Shown one piece after another: positions 6,981 through 13,585 of a stretch of DNA of 14,563 nt. The notes beneath the pieces are model-generated. The model was not told the DNA's origin and did not search any database. It saw only the letters and a program-made list of their open reading frames with translations. The translations under genes were made by a program, and so were the position numbers. How positions within the stretch are numbered: position 1 is the stretch's first letter; every line of letters begins with the position of its first letter. Origin of the DNA: an uncultured Saprospiraceae bacterium (lineage in GTDB: Bacteria; Bacteroidota; Bacteroidia; Chitinophagales; Saprospiraceae); contig CALCSX010000375.1 in assembly GCA_937894165.1 (NCBI GenBank), forward strand, positions 1 through 14,563. The letters are read 5' to 3'.

Positions 6981-8315
6981 ATGAGAGATTATTATTATAT
7001 TTTAGGGATTGAATCTAATGCTTCAGATACTGAAATAAAGCAAGCATATAGAAAGCTATCACATAAATTTCATCCTGACAAGAATGATGGAGATAGTTTT
7101 TTTGAGAAAAGATTCAAAGAAATACTTGAGGCGTATGAAACTCTCTCAGACAAAAACAAAAGAATAATATATGATTCGACTTTTTCAAGATACAAAACTC
7201 ACAATAGATCAAGATCAAAGGATCAAGTAGTAGGGGAAATTATAAGTTTTGAAGTCAATAAAAAAATTGTATCAACCGGGGATGAAGTAACATTTTTTTG
7301 GGCTACAAAAAATGTCGCCAATGTTCAATTAAGTTGCTTTGATGGAATTCTGCCGGTTTCGGGTAAAAAATCAGTCAAAATCAGTAAATCAAATTCCAAA
7401 ACTATTGAAATCTCATTAAAAGCTTTTGATCCATTAGGAAGAGTACTCGTCGAAAAACTCACTCTAAGTTATAATCCAAATTTGCCAAATGAAGAAAAGA
7501 CAAAAAGTATTTCTTCAAATAAAGAAAAACCACCTTTAAGTAGTAGATCGAAGGGATTTCTTTGGGTATTAAGCTCCATTATAATGATCACGTTTATTCT
7601 TATTATCTCGAATCAATGGACCAAGTCCCCTGAACAAAAAGCGGCAGAAGAAATAGCAGCAACCATGGTGAGTCTCCCTGGAGGAAAATTCACGATGGGC
7701 TGCACCTCTGAGCAGGGTAGCGATTGTTATAACAGTGAAAATCCAGCTCATCTTGTGACCTTAAGTGGTTACAAGATCAATAAGTATGAAGTGACGCAAT
7801 CGCAGTGGGAGGTGATATTTGGTAACAACCCGAGTCGGTTTAAACACTGTAATCGATGCCCTGTGGAATCTGTGAGCTGGAACGATGTGCAGGAATTTAT
7901 ACAAAAGTTAAATAAAATCTCCGGTCTAAAGTACCGCTTACCTACGGAAGCTGAATGGGAATATGCAGCGAGAGGTGGTCAAAGTTACAAATATTCAGGA
8001 TCGAATAAAATAGGCTCAGTGGCATGGTATGAAAAAAATGATGGTAGTAGCAAAACGCATCCAGTTGGTCAGAAATACCCCAATGGGTATGGCTTATATG
8101 ATATGAGTGGCAATGTGTGGGAGTGGTGTAGCGATGGGTATAGAGACTATAATACCGAATCACAAAGCAACCCAAGAGGATCTTTGTCGAGCTCTCTCTA
8201 CGTAAATCGCGGAGGGAGTTGGCTCAGCAAGGAACAGCTTTGTCGTGTGTCGGTTCGCGCCTATACCCCTCCGATGATTCGTTACGACTTTATCGGCTTC
8301 CGCCTTGCCCGCTAG
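6981..8315 (+). CDS. J-domain / Ig-like / transmembrane / FGE-sulfatase (C-type-lectin fold) fusion; candidate DGR target
   Basis: 444 aa with four parts. Residues 2-65 are a DnaJ J-domain with the HPD motif at 31-33, which normally recruits Hsp70. Residues about 85-165 look like an Ig-like beta-sandwich (FEVNKKIVSTGDEVTFFW). Residues about 193-210 are a single membrane helix. Residues 229-444 are an FGE-sulfatase/SUMF1 domain (LPGGKFTMGC, YEVTQSQWE, PVESVSW, RLPTEAEWEYAARGG, MSGNVWEW, RGGSW, IGFRLAR). The basic N-side predicts J-domain in the cytoplasm and FGE domain outside it. The paired catalytic cysteines of true formylglycine-generating enzymes after RGGS are not seen (only one Cys, in CRVS), so enzymatic oxidation is unlikely and a binding role is likelier. 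The tail from R410 has fixed and free positions as in DGR variable regions. The DNA of the FGE part is less AT-rich than the J-domain part, hinting at a domain fusion. Confidence 0.88.
   Translation: MRDYYYILGIESNASDTEIKQAYRKLSHKFHPDKNDGDSFFEKRFKEILEAYETLSDKNKRIIYDSTFSRYKTHNRSRSKDQVVGEIISFEVNKKIVSTGDEVTFFWATKNVANVQLSCFDGILPVSGKKSVKISKSNSKTIEISLKAFDPLGRVLVEKLTLSYNPNLPNEEKTKSISSNKEKPPLSSRSKGFLWVLSSIIMITFILIISNQWTKSPEQKAAEEIAATMVSLPGGKFTMGCTSEQGSDCYNSENPAHLVTLSGYKINKYEVTQSQWEVIFGNNPSRFKHCNRCPVESVSWNDVQEFIQKLNKISGLKYRLPTEAEWEYAARGGQSYKYSGSNKIGSVAWYEKNDGSSKTHPVGQKYPNGYGLYDMSGNVWEWCSDGYRDYNTESQSNPRGSLSSSLYVNRGGSWLSKEQLCRVSVRAYTPPMIRYDFIGFRLAR
8208..8312 (+). other. Candidate DGR variable region (VR) at the 3' end of the FGE-domain gene
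   Basis: The last 35 codons read RGGSW, three free residues (LSK), EQ, L, CRVS, V, R, AYT, PP, MI, R, YDF, then IGFRLAR. The free positions are exactly those that are AAC/AAT (Asn) in templates of FGE-type DGR targets, and their codons mostly keep C or T in the third place (CTC, AGC, GTT, GCC, ACC, TAC, GAC, TTT). The fixed GC-rich end (ATCGGCTTCCGCCTTGCCCG) would be the initiation-of-homology segment. Neither a reverse transcriptase nor an adenine-rich template repeat is in this window, so this would be a remote target. An ordinary FGE tail shares the same framework. Confidence 0.45.
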
Positions 8316-8378
8316 TTAAGAGGTGCCTGACGGTCTGAGGGCAACGTCCTAGCAGATACTAAATGTTAAAAAGCCTAA

Positions 8379-8448
8379 TTTAGACTTTTCTCTGACAAAT
8401 AGCTCCCTGTAAAAAATACAGAAGCTACCCAAAACAGAAAAGTCTAAA
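8379..8448. terminator. Nested 70-base hairpin between convergent genes (terminator or DGR-associated cruciform)
   Basis: The outer arms are TTTAGACTTTTCT (8379-8391) and its perfect complement AGAAAAGTCTAAA (8436-8448). Inside are TAGCT (8400-8404) with AGCTA (8423-8427), and CTGTA (8407-8411) with TACAG (8417-8421) closing an A5 loop. It lies between two convergent genes, so a bidirectional terminator is the simplest reading, although no clean T-run follows on the + strand. Confidence 0.55.
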
Positions 8449-8527
8449 ATAAGACGTTCAATGAATTTTGAAATTGGCCAAAATCAAAAGATTCTATTCT
8501 ATTGCTAATTAATTTAGCAAACCTTTT

Positions 8528-9028
8528 TTATTTCAATGAATTCAAAGCCGCATCATAATTTGGCTCCATAGTGATATCCGGAACTTGCTCAGAATATACC
8601 ACCTCTCCCTCCTTATTGATCACCACTACTGCTCTTGAATGCAAACCCTGAAAAGGACCATCAATAATCTCAAGATTGTAATCTTTTCCAAAAGACCCAC
8701 CTGCGAAATCAGAAAGAGATTCTACATTGCTAATTCCTTCCGCTGTATTAAACCTTTTGTGAGCAAAGGGTAGGTCTTTGGAAATACAAAGTACCTTGGT
8801 ATCTTTCAAATCTGCAGCCCTTTCATTAAATTTCTTAACTGACATAGAACATACACCCGTATCTATACTGGGGAAAATATTCATTATTACATTCTGCCCT
8901 TTATAATCCTCCGAGGAAACTCTTTTTAAATCCGATTTTACCAACTCAAATGAAGGTGCCTTGCTTCCCGCCGCAGGTAAAGTGCCTAAAGTGTTGATGG
9001 GATTTCCATCTAAATTAATTTTTGCCAT
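8528..9028 (-). CDS. tpx: Thiol peroxidase Tpx (atypical, no resolving Cys)
   Basis: A 166-aa periredoxin-fold peroxidase that reduces hydrogen or alkyl peroxides at a cysteine, usually recycled by thioredoxin. The Tpx hallmarks are intact: GNP and AGSKAPSFELV near the N-terminus, FPSIDTGVCSMSVKKFN with peroxidatic C60, ISKDLPFAHKRF, and DGPFQGLHSRAVVVI. By comparison with E. coli Tpx (C61, C82, C95), C60 and C81 are kept but the resolving position is N94 (RFNTAEG instead of RFCGAEG). The enzyme must therefore use another thiol, or work as a 1-Cys peroxidase. The start chosen is the ATG at 9028 (MAKINLDG); the longer frame to 9064 adds 12 residues not typical of the family. It is transcribed convergently to the FGE-domain gene and divergently from the T9SS protein gene. 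Confidence 0.95.
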   Translation of the reverse strand: MAKINLDGNPINTLGTLPAAGSKAPSFELVKSDLKRVSSEDYKGQNVIMNIFPSIDTGVCSMSVKKFNERAADLKDTKVLCISKDLPFAHKRFNTAEGISNVESLSDFAGGSFGKDYNLEIIDGPFQGLHSRAVVVINKEGEVVYSEQVPDITMEPNYDAALNSLK

Positions 9029-9212
9029 AATTGCTTTTAATTTTTTTAAAAATGTAATAATCAAACCATTTTCAAAGGTTTTTAGTTGTTCGAAAACCTG
9101 AATTTCTACTAATACCGTATAAATAATTAAAGGTCAAAAACCTATTGAATTCCCCTGTTTAAACTTTGTTAATATTTTTTAACAGTGATGATTTACCAAT
9201 AAAGTATTATTA

Positions 9213-9220
9213 TATCTTTG
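9213..9220 (+). promoter_or_regulatory. Probable -7 box for the choice-of-anchor protein gene
   Basis: TATCTTTG matches the Bacteroidota -7 consensus TAnnTTTG, 49 bases upstream of the ATG at 9270. A well-placed TTG at -33 is not evident. Confidence 0.4.
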
Positions 9221-9269
9221 AACCTTTGATTTTAAAATTTGTCGTTATATAGTTTTTAAAAAATGAAAT

Positions 9270-10109
9270 ATGAAATTTAAATTTATTTACTCTATTCTGG
9301 TTTTATTCTTTGTTGGATTCCTATTCCAGTCAAATTCAGGCGGAAGAGCAGCAGCCGGTGATGGCAGCACAATGGCACCCGGGGATGGTATATTTTGCAG
9401 TACTTGTCATTCCGGAGGCAATTTTAGTCCACAAGTCAATTTATCTCTTATTGATCCTATCACTGAAGAAATCGCTACGGAGTACGAACCGGGTAAAACA
9501 TATAGAGTTGTGATTAGCATTTCGGCATCCAATAACCCGCCGGGCTATGGTTTTCAGGCTATTTCATTGAAAGATTCCGATAATACAGCTATCAATAATT
9601 GGGTTTCTGCTATCACACCAAATACTAATTTCAGAACCATTTCCAATGGACGTCAATACTTCGAACAAAATAGACGATTAACCACCAACCAATTTGAAGC
9701 AGAATGGATGGCACCGACAGAAAATACGGGAGATGTGACATTTTATTTGGCCGGCAATGCAGTTAATGCCAATGGAGGAACTTCAGGCGACTCTCCAACT
9801 GCTAACTCAGTTACTTTTTCTGAAAAAATGATTTCCTCAACGAATTCCTTCAACCAAGAAGTGGCACTCAACATTTTTCCGAATCCGGCTTTTAATGATA
9901 TCTGGTTGAACTTAAATACAGAGCTTGGGGGTTCTTTTCTTTATAAAGTTCTAGATATTTCCGGCAAGGAATGGATCTCCGGCGAAATTGTCACAGGAGG
10001 CAATAACATATCAGAAAGATTAAACCTTCAAAATTTACCCGCAGGAAATTATCTAATTAATCTCACTGACGGACAAGGAAGTTTGACGAAAAAAATTATA
10101 AAACTATAG
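9270..10109 (+). CDS. Secreted choice-of-anchor V-like protein with T9SS type A sorting domain
   Basis: The 279-aa protein has a classical signal peptide (residues 1 to about 22: lysines, then a long hydrophobic core). It continues with GGRAAAGDGSTMAPGDGIFCSTCHSG, a Reelin-like/choice-of-anchor module typical of Bacteroidota surface proteins, including a CxxCH motif (C43, C46, H47) that could in principle bind haem c but is a fixed feature of this module. A beta-rich domain follows to about 185. The end (about 198-279) is a T9SS type A domain: NIFPNPAFNDIWLNL, LPAGNYLINLTDG and a basic KKIIKL tail. It should be secreted across the outer membrane by the Por machinery and anchored or released. 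A strong terminator follows. The ligand or role is unknown. Confidence 0.88.
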   Translation: MKFKFIYSILVLFFVGFLFQSNSGGRAAAGDGSTMAPGDGIFCSTCHSGGNFSPQVNLSLIDPITEEIATEYEPGKTYRVVISISASNNPPGYGFQAISLKDSDNTAINNWVSAITPNTNFRTISNGRQYFEQNRRLTTNQFEAEWMAPTENTGDVTFYLAGNAVNANGGTSGDSPTANSVTFSEKMISSTNSFNQEVALNIFPNPAFNDIWLNLNTELGGSFLYKVLDISGKEWISGEIVTGGNNISERLNLQNLPAGNYLINLTDGQGSLTKKIIKL

Positions 10110-10116
10110 CCTTCAT

Positions 10117-10160
10117 AATAAATGAATCCAAATTAATAATCCTAATCGGATTCATTTATT
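10117..10160 (+). terminator. Rho-independent-type terminator after the T9SS protein gene
   Basis: AATAAATGAATCC (10117-10129) and GGATTCATTTATT (10148-10160) form a perfect 13-bp stem with an 18-base AT-rich loop, 7 bases after the stop codon, and the sequence continues TATTTA. The stem is AT-rich but long. Confidence 0.65.
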
Positions 10161-10238
10161 TATTTACTAATTAATGACTTATTCTCAAAGTAAATAAATA
10201 TATTGGGAGAAATTTGATCTACACTACGACGAGTGATA

Positions 10239-10817
10239 ATGACTGAGACAGATATTGAAATATATGAAGGTATACTAAAAAGGGATGAACTTGCCGTCAT
10301 TCAGCTTTATGACAAGTACGATAGAATTTTGTACGGTGCCTGTTTTCAGATCTTACAGAGTGAGGAATGGGCCAAAGATGCTGTTCAAGAGTCATTAGTT
10401 AAGATCTGGGAGAAAATAGACCAATATTCTCCTGCTAAGGGTAAGTTTTTCACGTGGATGTACACCCTCACGCGCAATACAGCCATGGATATCAGGCGAT
10501 CCGCTTCCTTTTCGAATCAATCTAAAAACCAAACTTTCGATACTGCCGTATATAGTCAAAAGGGTGTTGCCGAAGAGAATTCAGTTGATCCCGGATTGTG
10601 GAAAGTTTTCGAATCTTTAGATGAAAAGTACAGAGAGGTACTCGATTTGGTCGTGATAAAAGGTTACACACACCAAGAGGCGAGTGATATATTAAATATA
10701 CCTTTAGGTACTATTAAATCAAGGATTCGAATCGGATTAAACAATCTGAGAGAGAAATTGAAGGGGGATTTTCCGAGTCTACTAGCTTTATTGTTAATGT
10801 TAAAATCGTTAAGCTAA
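10239..10817 (+). CDS. ECF-family RNA polymerase sigma factor
   Basis: The 192-aa sigma-70 family protein contains only regions 2 and 4. Region 2 (about residues 18-90) includes DAVQESLVKIWEKIDQY and the -10 recognition part GKFFTWMYTLTRNTAMDIRR. Region 4 (about 125-175) is LDEKYREVLDLVVIKGYTHQEASDILNIPLGTIKSRI, a helix-turn-helix for the -35 element. This is the usual ECF size. The ATG at 10239 is preferred to the GTG two codons earlier. The RskA-type anti-sigma gene begins only two bases after the stop, so the pair is translationally coupled and the partner sets the sigma factor's activity. The hydrophobic C-terminal tail (LLALLLMLKSLS) is unusual and may contact the anti-sigma factor. The inducing signal is not visible. 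Confidence 0.93.
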   Translation: MTETDIEIYEGILKRDELAVIQLYDKYDRILYGACFQILQSEEWAKDAVQESLVKIWEKIDQYSPAKGKFFTWMYTLTRNTAMDIRRSASFSNQSKNQTFDTAVYSQKGVAEENSVDPGLWKVFESLDEKYREVLDLVVIKGYTHQEASDILNIPLGTIKSRIRIGLNNLREKLKGDFPSLLALLLMLKSLS

Positions 10818-10819
10818 CA

Positions 10820-11617
10820 GTGGATATTAAAAATTACATAGAATCCGGAATCTTAGAAGAGTATATACTCGGCTCTCTCACTGCATCACAAGCAGCTGAG
10901 GTCGAAGCTAATATGGCTACCTATCCGGAACTTAAAGAATATTTTGAACAATTAGAAGAAACGCTTCTTCGCATTGCTCAAAGTCAGGCTATGGATACGC
11001 CTGCAGACTTGAAAGAAAGAATTATTAATAGATTTAAGAATATCAATGGCGGCAGTGGCGGCGGAAGCGGAAGTTCCGGTAGCAGCTTCTTTACCGTGGC
11101 AGCTATGATTCTTGCTATTGCAGCAGGGCTTTTGGGATGGTTATATTACGATGCTAATACTTCTTTAAATAGAACGAATGGCGAACTTACTACTCTTCAA
11201 AGCGAAATGGATAACACCATCATTGAGTGTGATTCCGTTCGCGATGAGAATGTCAAGTTGAAAGCTTTTGCGGATTGGTTCTTGGAGCAGGATTTGAGCA
11301 AAGTGCCATTGGGAGGAACAGAGAAATATCCTAATTATTTCGCAAGCTTGTATATCAATAAAGAAAGTGGCGATGCCTATCTGGATATTCAATCACTGCC
11401 AGGTTTGGGTACAGATAAATCTTACCAATTATGGGCTATCGTCGATGGACAACCGAAGGATTTGGGTATTTATACATACTCCCCTGCATCATACGTGCCT
11501 ATGCTAGTTCCATACGAGCCGAACGCACAAGCCTTTGCGATCACGATCGAGCCTGCGGGAGGTAGCGAATCTCCTACCCTTGAAGAAATGGTCGTTGTAG
11601 GAACTTACGGAGGATAA
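10820..11617 (+). CDS. RskA-family transmembrane anti-sigma factor
   Basis: The 265-aa single-span inner-membrane protein is predicted to hold the adjacent ECF sigma factor inactive. Residues 1-75 are the cytoplasmic anti-sigma domain (IESGILEEYILGSLTASQAAEVEANM), without the HxxxCxxC zinc motif of ZAS proteins. Residues 77-89 are a Gly/Ser linker, 90-110 the membrane helix, about 112-150 a coiled coil (LNRTNGELTTLQSEMDN), and about 160-265 the periplasmic RskA C-terminal domain (SYQLWAIVDGQPKDLG, FAITIEPAGGSESPTLEEM). The start is a GTG at 10820, two bases after the sigma factor's TAA, which fits coupled translation. Release would be expected by regulated proteolysis, as known for RskA homologues; the protease is not in this window. 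Confidence 0.9.
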   Translation: MDIKNYIESGILEEYILGSLTASQAAEVEANMATYPELKEYFEQLEETLLRIAQSQAMDTPADLKERIINRFKNINGGSGGGSGSSGSSFFTVAAMILAIAAGLLGWLYYDANTSLNRTNGELTTLQSEMDNTIIECDSVRDENVKLKAFADWFLEQDLSKVPLGGTEKYPNYFASLYINKESGDAYLDIQSLPGLGTDKSYQLWAIVDGQPKDLGIYTYSPASYVPMLVPYEPNAQAFAITIEPAGGSESPTLEEMVVVGTYGG

Positions 11618-11641
11618 AATCAAGGTAAAATTCTAAATTTT

Positions 11642-11787
11642 CAGGGCATCACCCTGCCCGACCGATTAATTTATTAATCTGCCATACGAATAAAATACGG
11701 TCGGTCAGCGTCGGGTCATCCGCTATACGCCCAGCCCCGGCTTGAAGCTCAGCTATGGTCGTGCCGCTTCTACCCCTGATGCAGAGG
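11642..11787. other. GC-rich structured non-coding element between convergent genes
   Basis: This segment is much more GC-rich than its surroundings. It contains a perfect small hairpin CAGGG/CCCTG (11642-11646 with 11652-11656, loop CATCA), CCGACCG (11658-11664) with CGGTCGG (11698-11704), GAAGC/GCTTC, and a long-range pair GCATCA (11646-11651) with TGATGC (11777-11782). One frame (about 11695-11826) is open without an ATG and reads QRRVIRYTPSPG and YGRAASTPDAEEV. It could be a repeated intergenic element, a structured RNA or terminator, or a decayed gene end. I could not search for other copies. Confidence 0.45.
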
Positions 11788-11865
11788 AAGTTTTACGAGA
11801 CATGATAACTCTCCCTAATAATTGTTAATTAGTGAAGATGGTCTCTAAAGCGTAGATTTTCTTGA

Positions 11866-12951
11866 CTAAAAATCAGTAGAAGCCTTCAGTTTCTCCATGT
11901 TTTCATGCATGGTCAAAGCTTCGATTATTTCCACAATGTCACCCTCCATCACTCTATCCAAATTGTATAAAGTAAGATTTATCCTATGATCTGTTAACCT
12001 GTTTTGCGGATAATTATAAGTTCTTATCTTATCAGATCTATCACCGGATCCGACCAAGGATTTTCGCTGTGATGCTTGCTCACTATCTATTCTTTTGGTT
12101 TCGAGTTCCTGAATTCTCTGATACAATTTCTGCATTGCAATTTCCCGGTTTTTATGCTGGGACCTGGCTTCAGTACTTTCAGAAACTACACCTGTCGGAA
12201 TGTGGGTGAATCTAACACCGGATTCTGTCTTGTTGACGTGTTGACCACCGGCTCCACTCGAGCGAAAGGTGTCTACTCTCAAATCTGCCTTGTTGATTTC
12301 TATTTCTTCGATATCATATTTCGGGATTACTGCAACTGTCGCAGCAGAGGTGTGAACCCTGCCTTGACTTTCTGTGCGAGGAACTCTTTGAACCCTATGA
12401 GCACCGGATTCGAATTTAAGGTTGGCATAAACATCCTCGCCCATGACCTCCAGAGATATTTTGCTATATCCCCCCTGATCACCTTCATTGATTTCTAATA
12501 CCTCCGTCCTGAAATTCTTCGTTTCGAAAAACTTCGTATACATTCTATATAAATCGCCCACAAAAATACTAGCCTCGTCACCACCTGTTCCCGAACGAAT
12601 TTCAAAGATAACATCCTTATCATCATCGGGATCTCTCGGTATCAATAAGAATTTTATCCTTTCCTCTAAGTCTTCCTTAGCTTTCTTATATTCGTACAAT
12701 TCAGATTTAGCCATTTCCTGCATTTCAGGATCTGAATCCTTGAGCATTTCATTCGCCGTTTCTATATTGCCAATAAGGTCTTCATACGCCAGATAAGAAT
12801 CCACGATGGGCTTCATATCCTTATATTCCTTATTGATACCCATGAATCTCTTCATATCTCCTATCACAGAAGGATCTGTCATTTGCTCTTCCAAACGCAT
12901 AAACTTGGAATGAACATCACGAAGCTTATCTAATAATTTATTTTGAGACAT
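11866..12951 (-). CDS. prfA: Peptide chain release factor 1 (RF1)
   Basis: The 361-aa protein recognises UAA and UAG stop codons in the ribosomal A site and triggers peptide release. The N-terminal helical domain is followed by EIRSGTGGDEASIF. The tripeptide anticodon has the RF1 form PxT, here P191-R192-T193 in RVPRTESQGRVHTSA, not the SPF of RF2. The catalytic GGQ is at 235-237 (SSGAGGQHVNKTES), matching the E. coli position closely. The length is normal and no frameshift site is seen, as expected for RF1. The ATG at 12951 is followed by MSQNKLLDKL. The gene converges on the anti-sigma gene. A -7 box lies 25 bases upstream of the start. Confidence 0.97.
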   Translation of the reverse strand: MSQNKLLDKLRDVHSKFMRLEEQMTDPSVIGDMKRFMGINKEYKDMKPIVDSYLAYEDLIGNIETANEMLKDSDPEMQEMAKSELYEYKKAKEDLEERIKFLLIPRDPDDDKDVIFEIRSGTGGDEASIFVGDLYRMYTKFFETKNFRTEVLEINEGDQGGYSKISLEVMGEDVYANLKFESGAHRVQRVPRTESQGRVHTSAATVAVIPKYDIEEIEINKADLRVDTFRSSGAGGQHVNKTESGVRFTHIPTGVVSESTEARSQHKNREIAMQKLYQRIQELETKRIDSEQASQRKSLVGSGDRSDKIRTYNYPQNRLTDHRINLTLYNLDRVMEGDIVEIIEALTMHENMEKLKASTDF

Positions 12952-12975
12952 ATGTCAATTTCATTTTTCGAAGTG

Positions 12976-12983
12976 CAAAAATA
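12976..12983 (-). promoter_or_regulatory. Probable -7 box for prfA
   Basis: On the minus strand the sequence is TATTTTTG, a match to TAnnTTTG, 25 bases before the prfA ATG, giving a short leader. If correct, the palindrome array further upstream is outside the prfA transcript. No clear -33 TTTG was found at standard spacing. Confidence 0.4.
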
Positions 12984-13155
12984 CAGAATTTTAAGACTAT
13001 TTTGGAGATGGTGACAAAATGTTTTCTTTATTAGGGTTCATCAATAAACTAATAGACCAATATCTCTTCGAAAATTTTATGAAGAAGCAATATCACAGAA
13101 AAATAATTATACCTTTTTACAAGAAATCGAGACTTTGTGTATCCAAAATAATATT

Positions 13156-13524
13156 TTCTCGAAATTCGAGAATCTAGGCGACTCCAGTTTCATGACGGAT
13201 CGTTCTCGAAATTCGAGAATTGTGTAATTCCCTAAAAACTTTTCTGTATTCTCTCGAAATTCGAGAATCTTCAACAATCCGAGCGACCGATTATTATTCT
13301 CTCGAATTTCTATAACCCCTCATAACTGCCTAAATATTCTGCTGAACAATTTCAGGTGCTCTCTCGAAATTCGAGATATAAACAATTACGCATCTGTAGC
13401 CAGTATCACTTTCGAAATTCGAGAAACCTTAAAACTATAATGCTGTTGTGCGGCGAACATTCGAATTTTAAGTGTTTTAAAATTATCCTTGCTAAACGAC
13501 GAGTGTTCTCTCGAATTTCTAGAA
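13156..13524. repeat. Array of eight regularly spaced 17-base palindromes (consensus TTCTCGAAATTCGAGAA)
   Basis: Copies (17-base frames) are at 13156, 13203, 13251, 13299, 13361, 13409, 13458 and 13508. Start-to-start steps are 47, 48, 48, 62, 48, 49 and 50. Copies 1 and 2 are identical; 3, 5 and 6 differ at one to two end positions; 4 and 8 have a central T and mutated right arms, and read better as inverted copies; 7 is badly decayed. Each good copy has 8-base arms around one central A, and as RNA would make a UCUCG/CGAGA mini-hairpin with loop AAAUU. The intervening segments (30, 31, 31, 45, 31, 32, 33 bases) are unrelated to one another by eye. The DNA is non-coding and lies between the glyS terminator and prfA. 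Confidence 0.85.
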
Positions 13525-13552
13525 TCAAAATTCTAAAAATTGCTTAAAAATA

Positions 13553-13585
13553 GAAGAGATCTCCACCGTCAATGGAAATCTCTTC
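13553..13585 (-). terminator. Probable rho-independent terminator for glyS
   Basis: GAAGAGATCTCC (13553-13564) pairs with GGAAATCTCTTC (13574-13585) over 12 positions with one mismatch and a 9-base loop. Read on the minus strand, the stem is followed by TATTTTT. It lies about 165 bases after the glyS stop and separates that transcript from the palindrome array. Confidence 0.7.

Noticed and set aside
7665..8315. Functional formylglycine-generating enzyme (sulfatase activator)
   Set aside because: The Cys pair expected after RGGS is not present and no sulfatase gene is nearby; the domain is better read as a binding fold.
9393..9409. c-type cytochrome from the CSTCH motif
   Set aside because: A CxxCH is a regular part of this choice-of-anchor module in secreted Bacteroidota proteins; nothing else in the protein looks like a cytochrome.
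12076..12796. Plus-strand frames across prfA
   Set aside because: Antisense shadows of the highly conserved RF1 coding sequence.
13156..13425. Eukaryotic-type heat-shock element (alternating TTC/GAA)
   Set aside because: The palindrome does contain TTC..GAA.TTC..GAA, but the central spacing is one base instead of two and the neighbours are plainly bacterial.
13156..13524. True CRISPR array
   Set aside because: The repeats are only about 17 bases, perfectly palindromic, variable and partly inverted; one spacing is 62; no leader or cas gene is in view. The regular spacing is reported as a different kind of array.
13356..13547. 63-aa frame through the palindrome array
   Set aside because: It is composed of the repeats and AT-rich spacers, with Arg/Ile/Lys-rich unprotein-like content; a by-product of the array.
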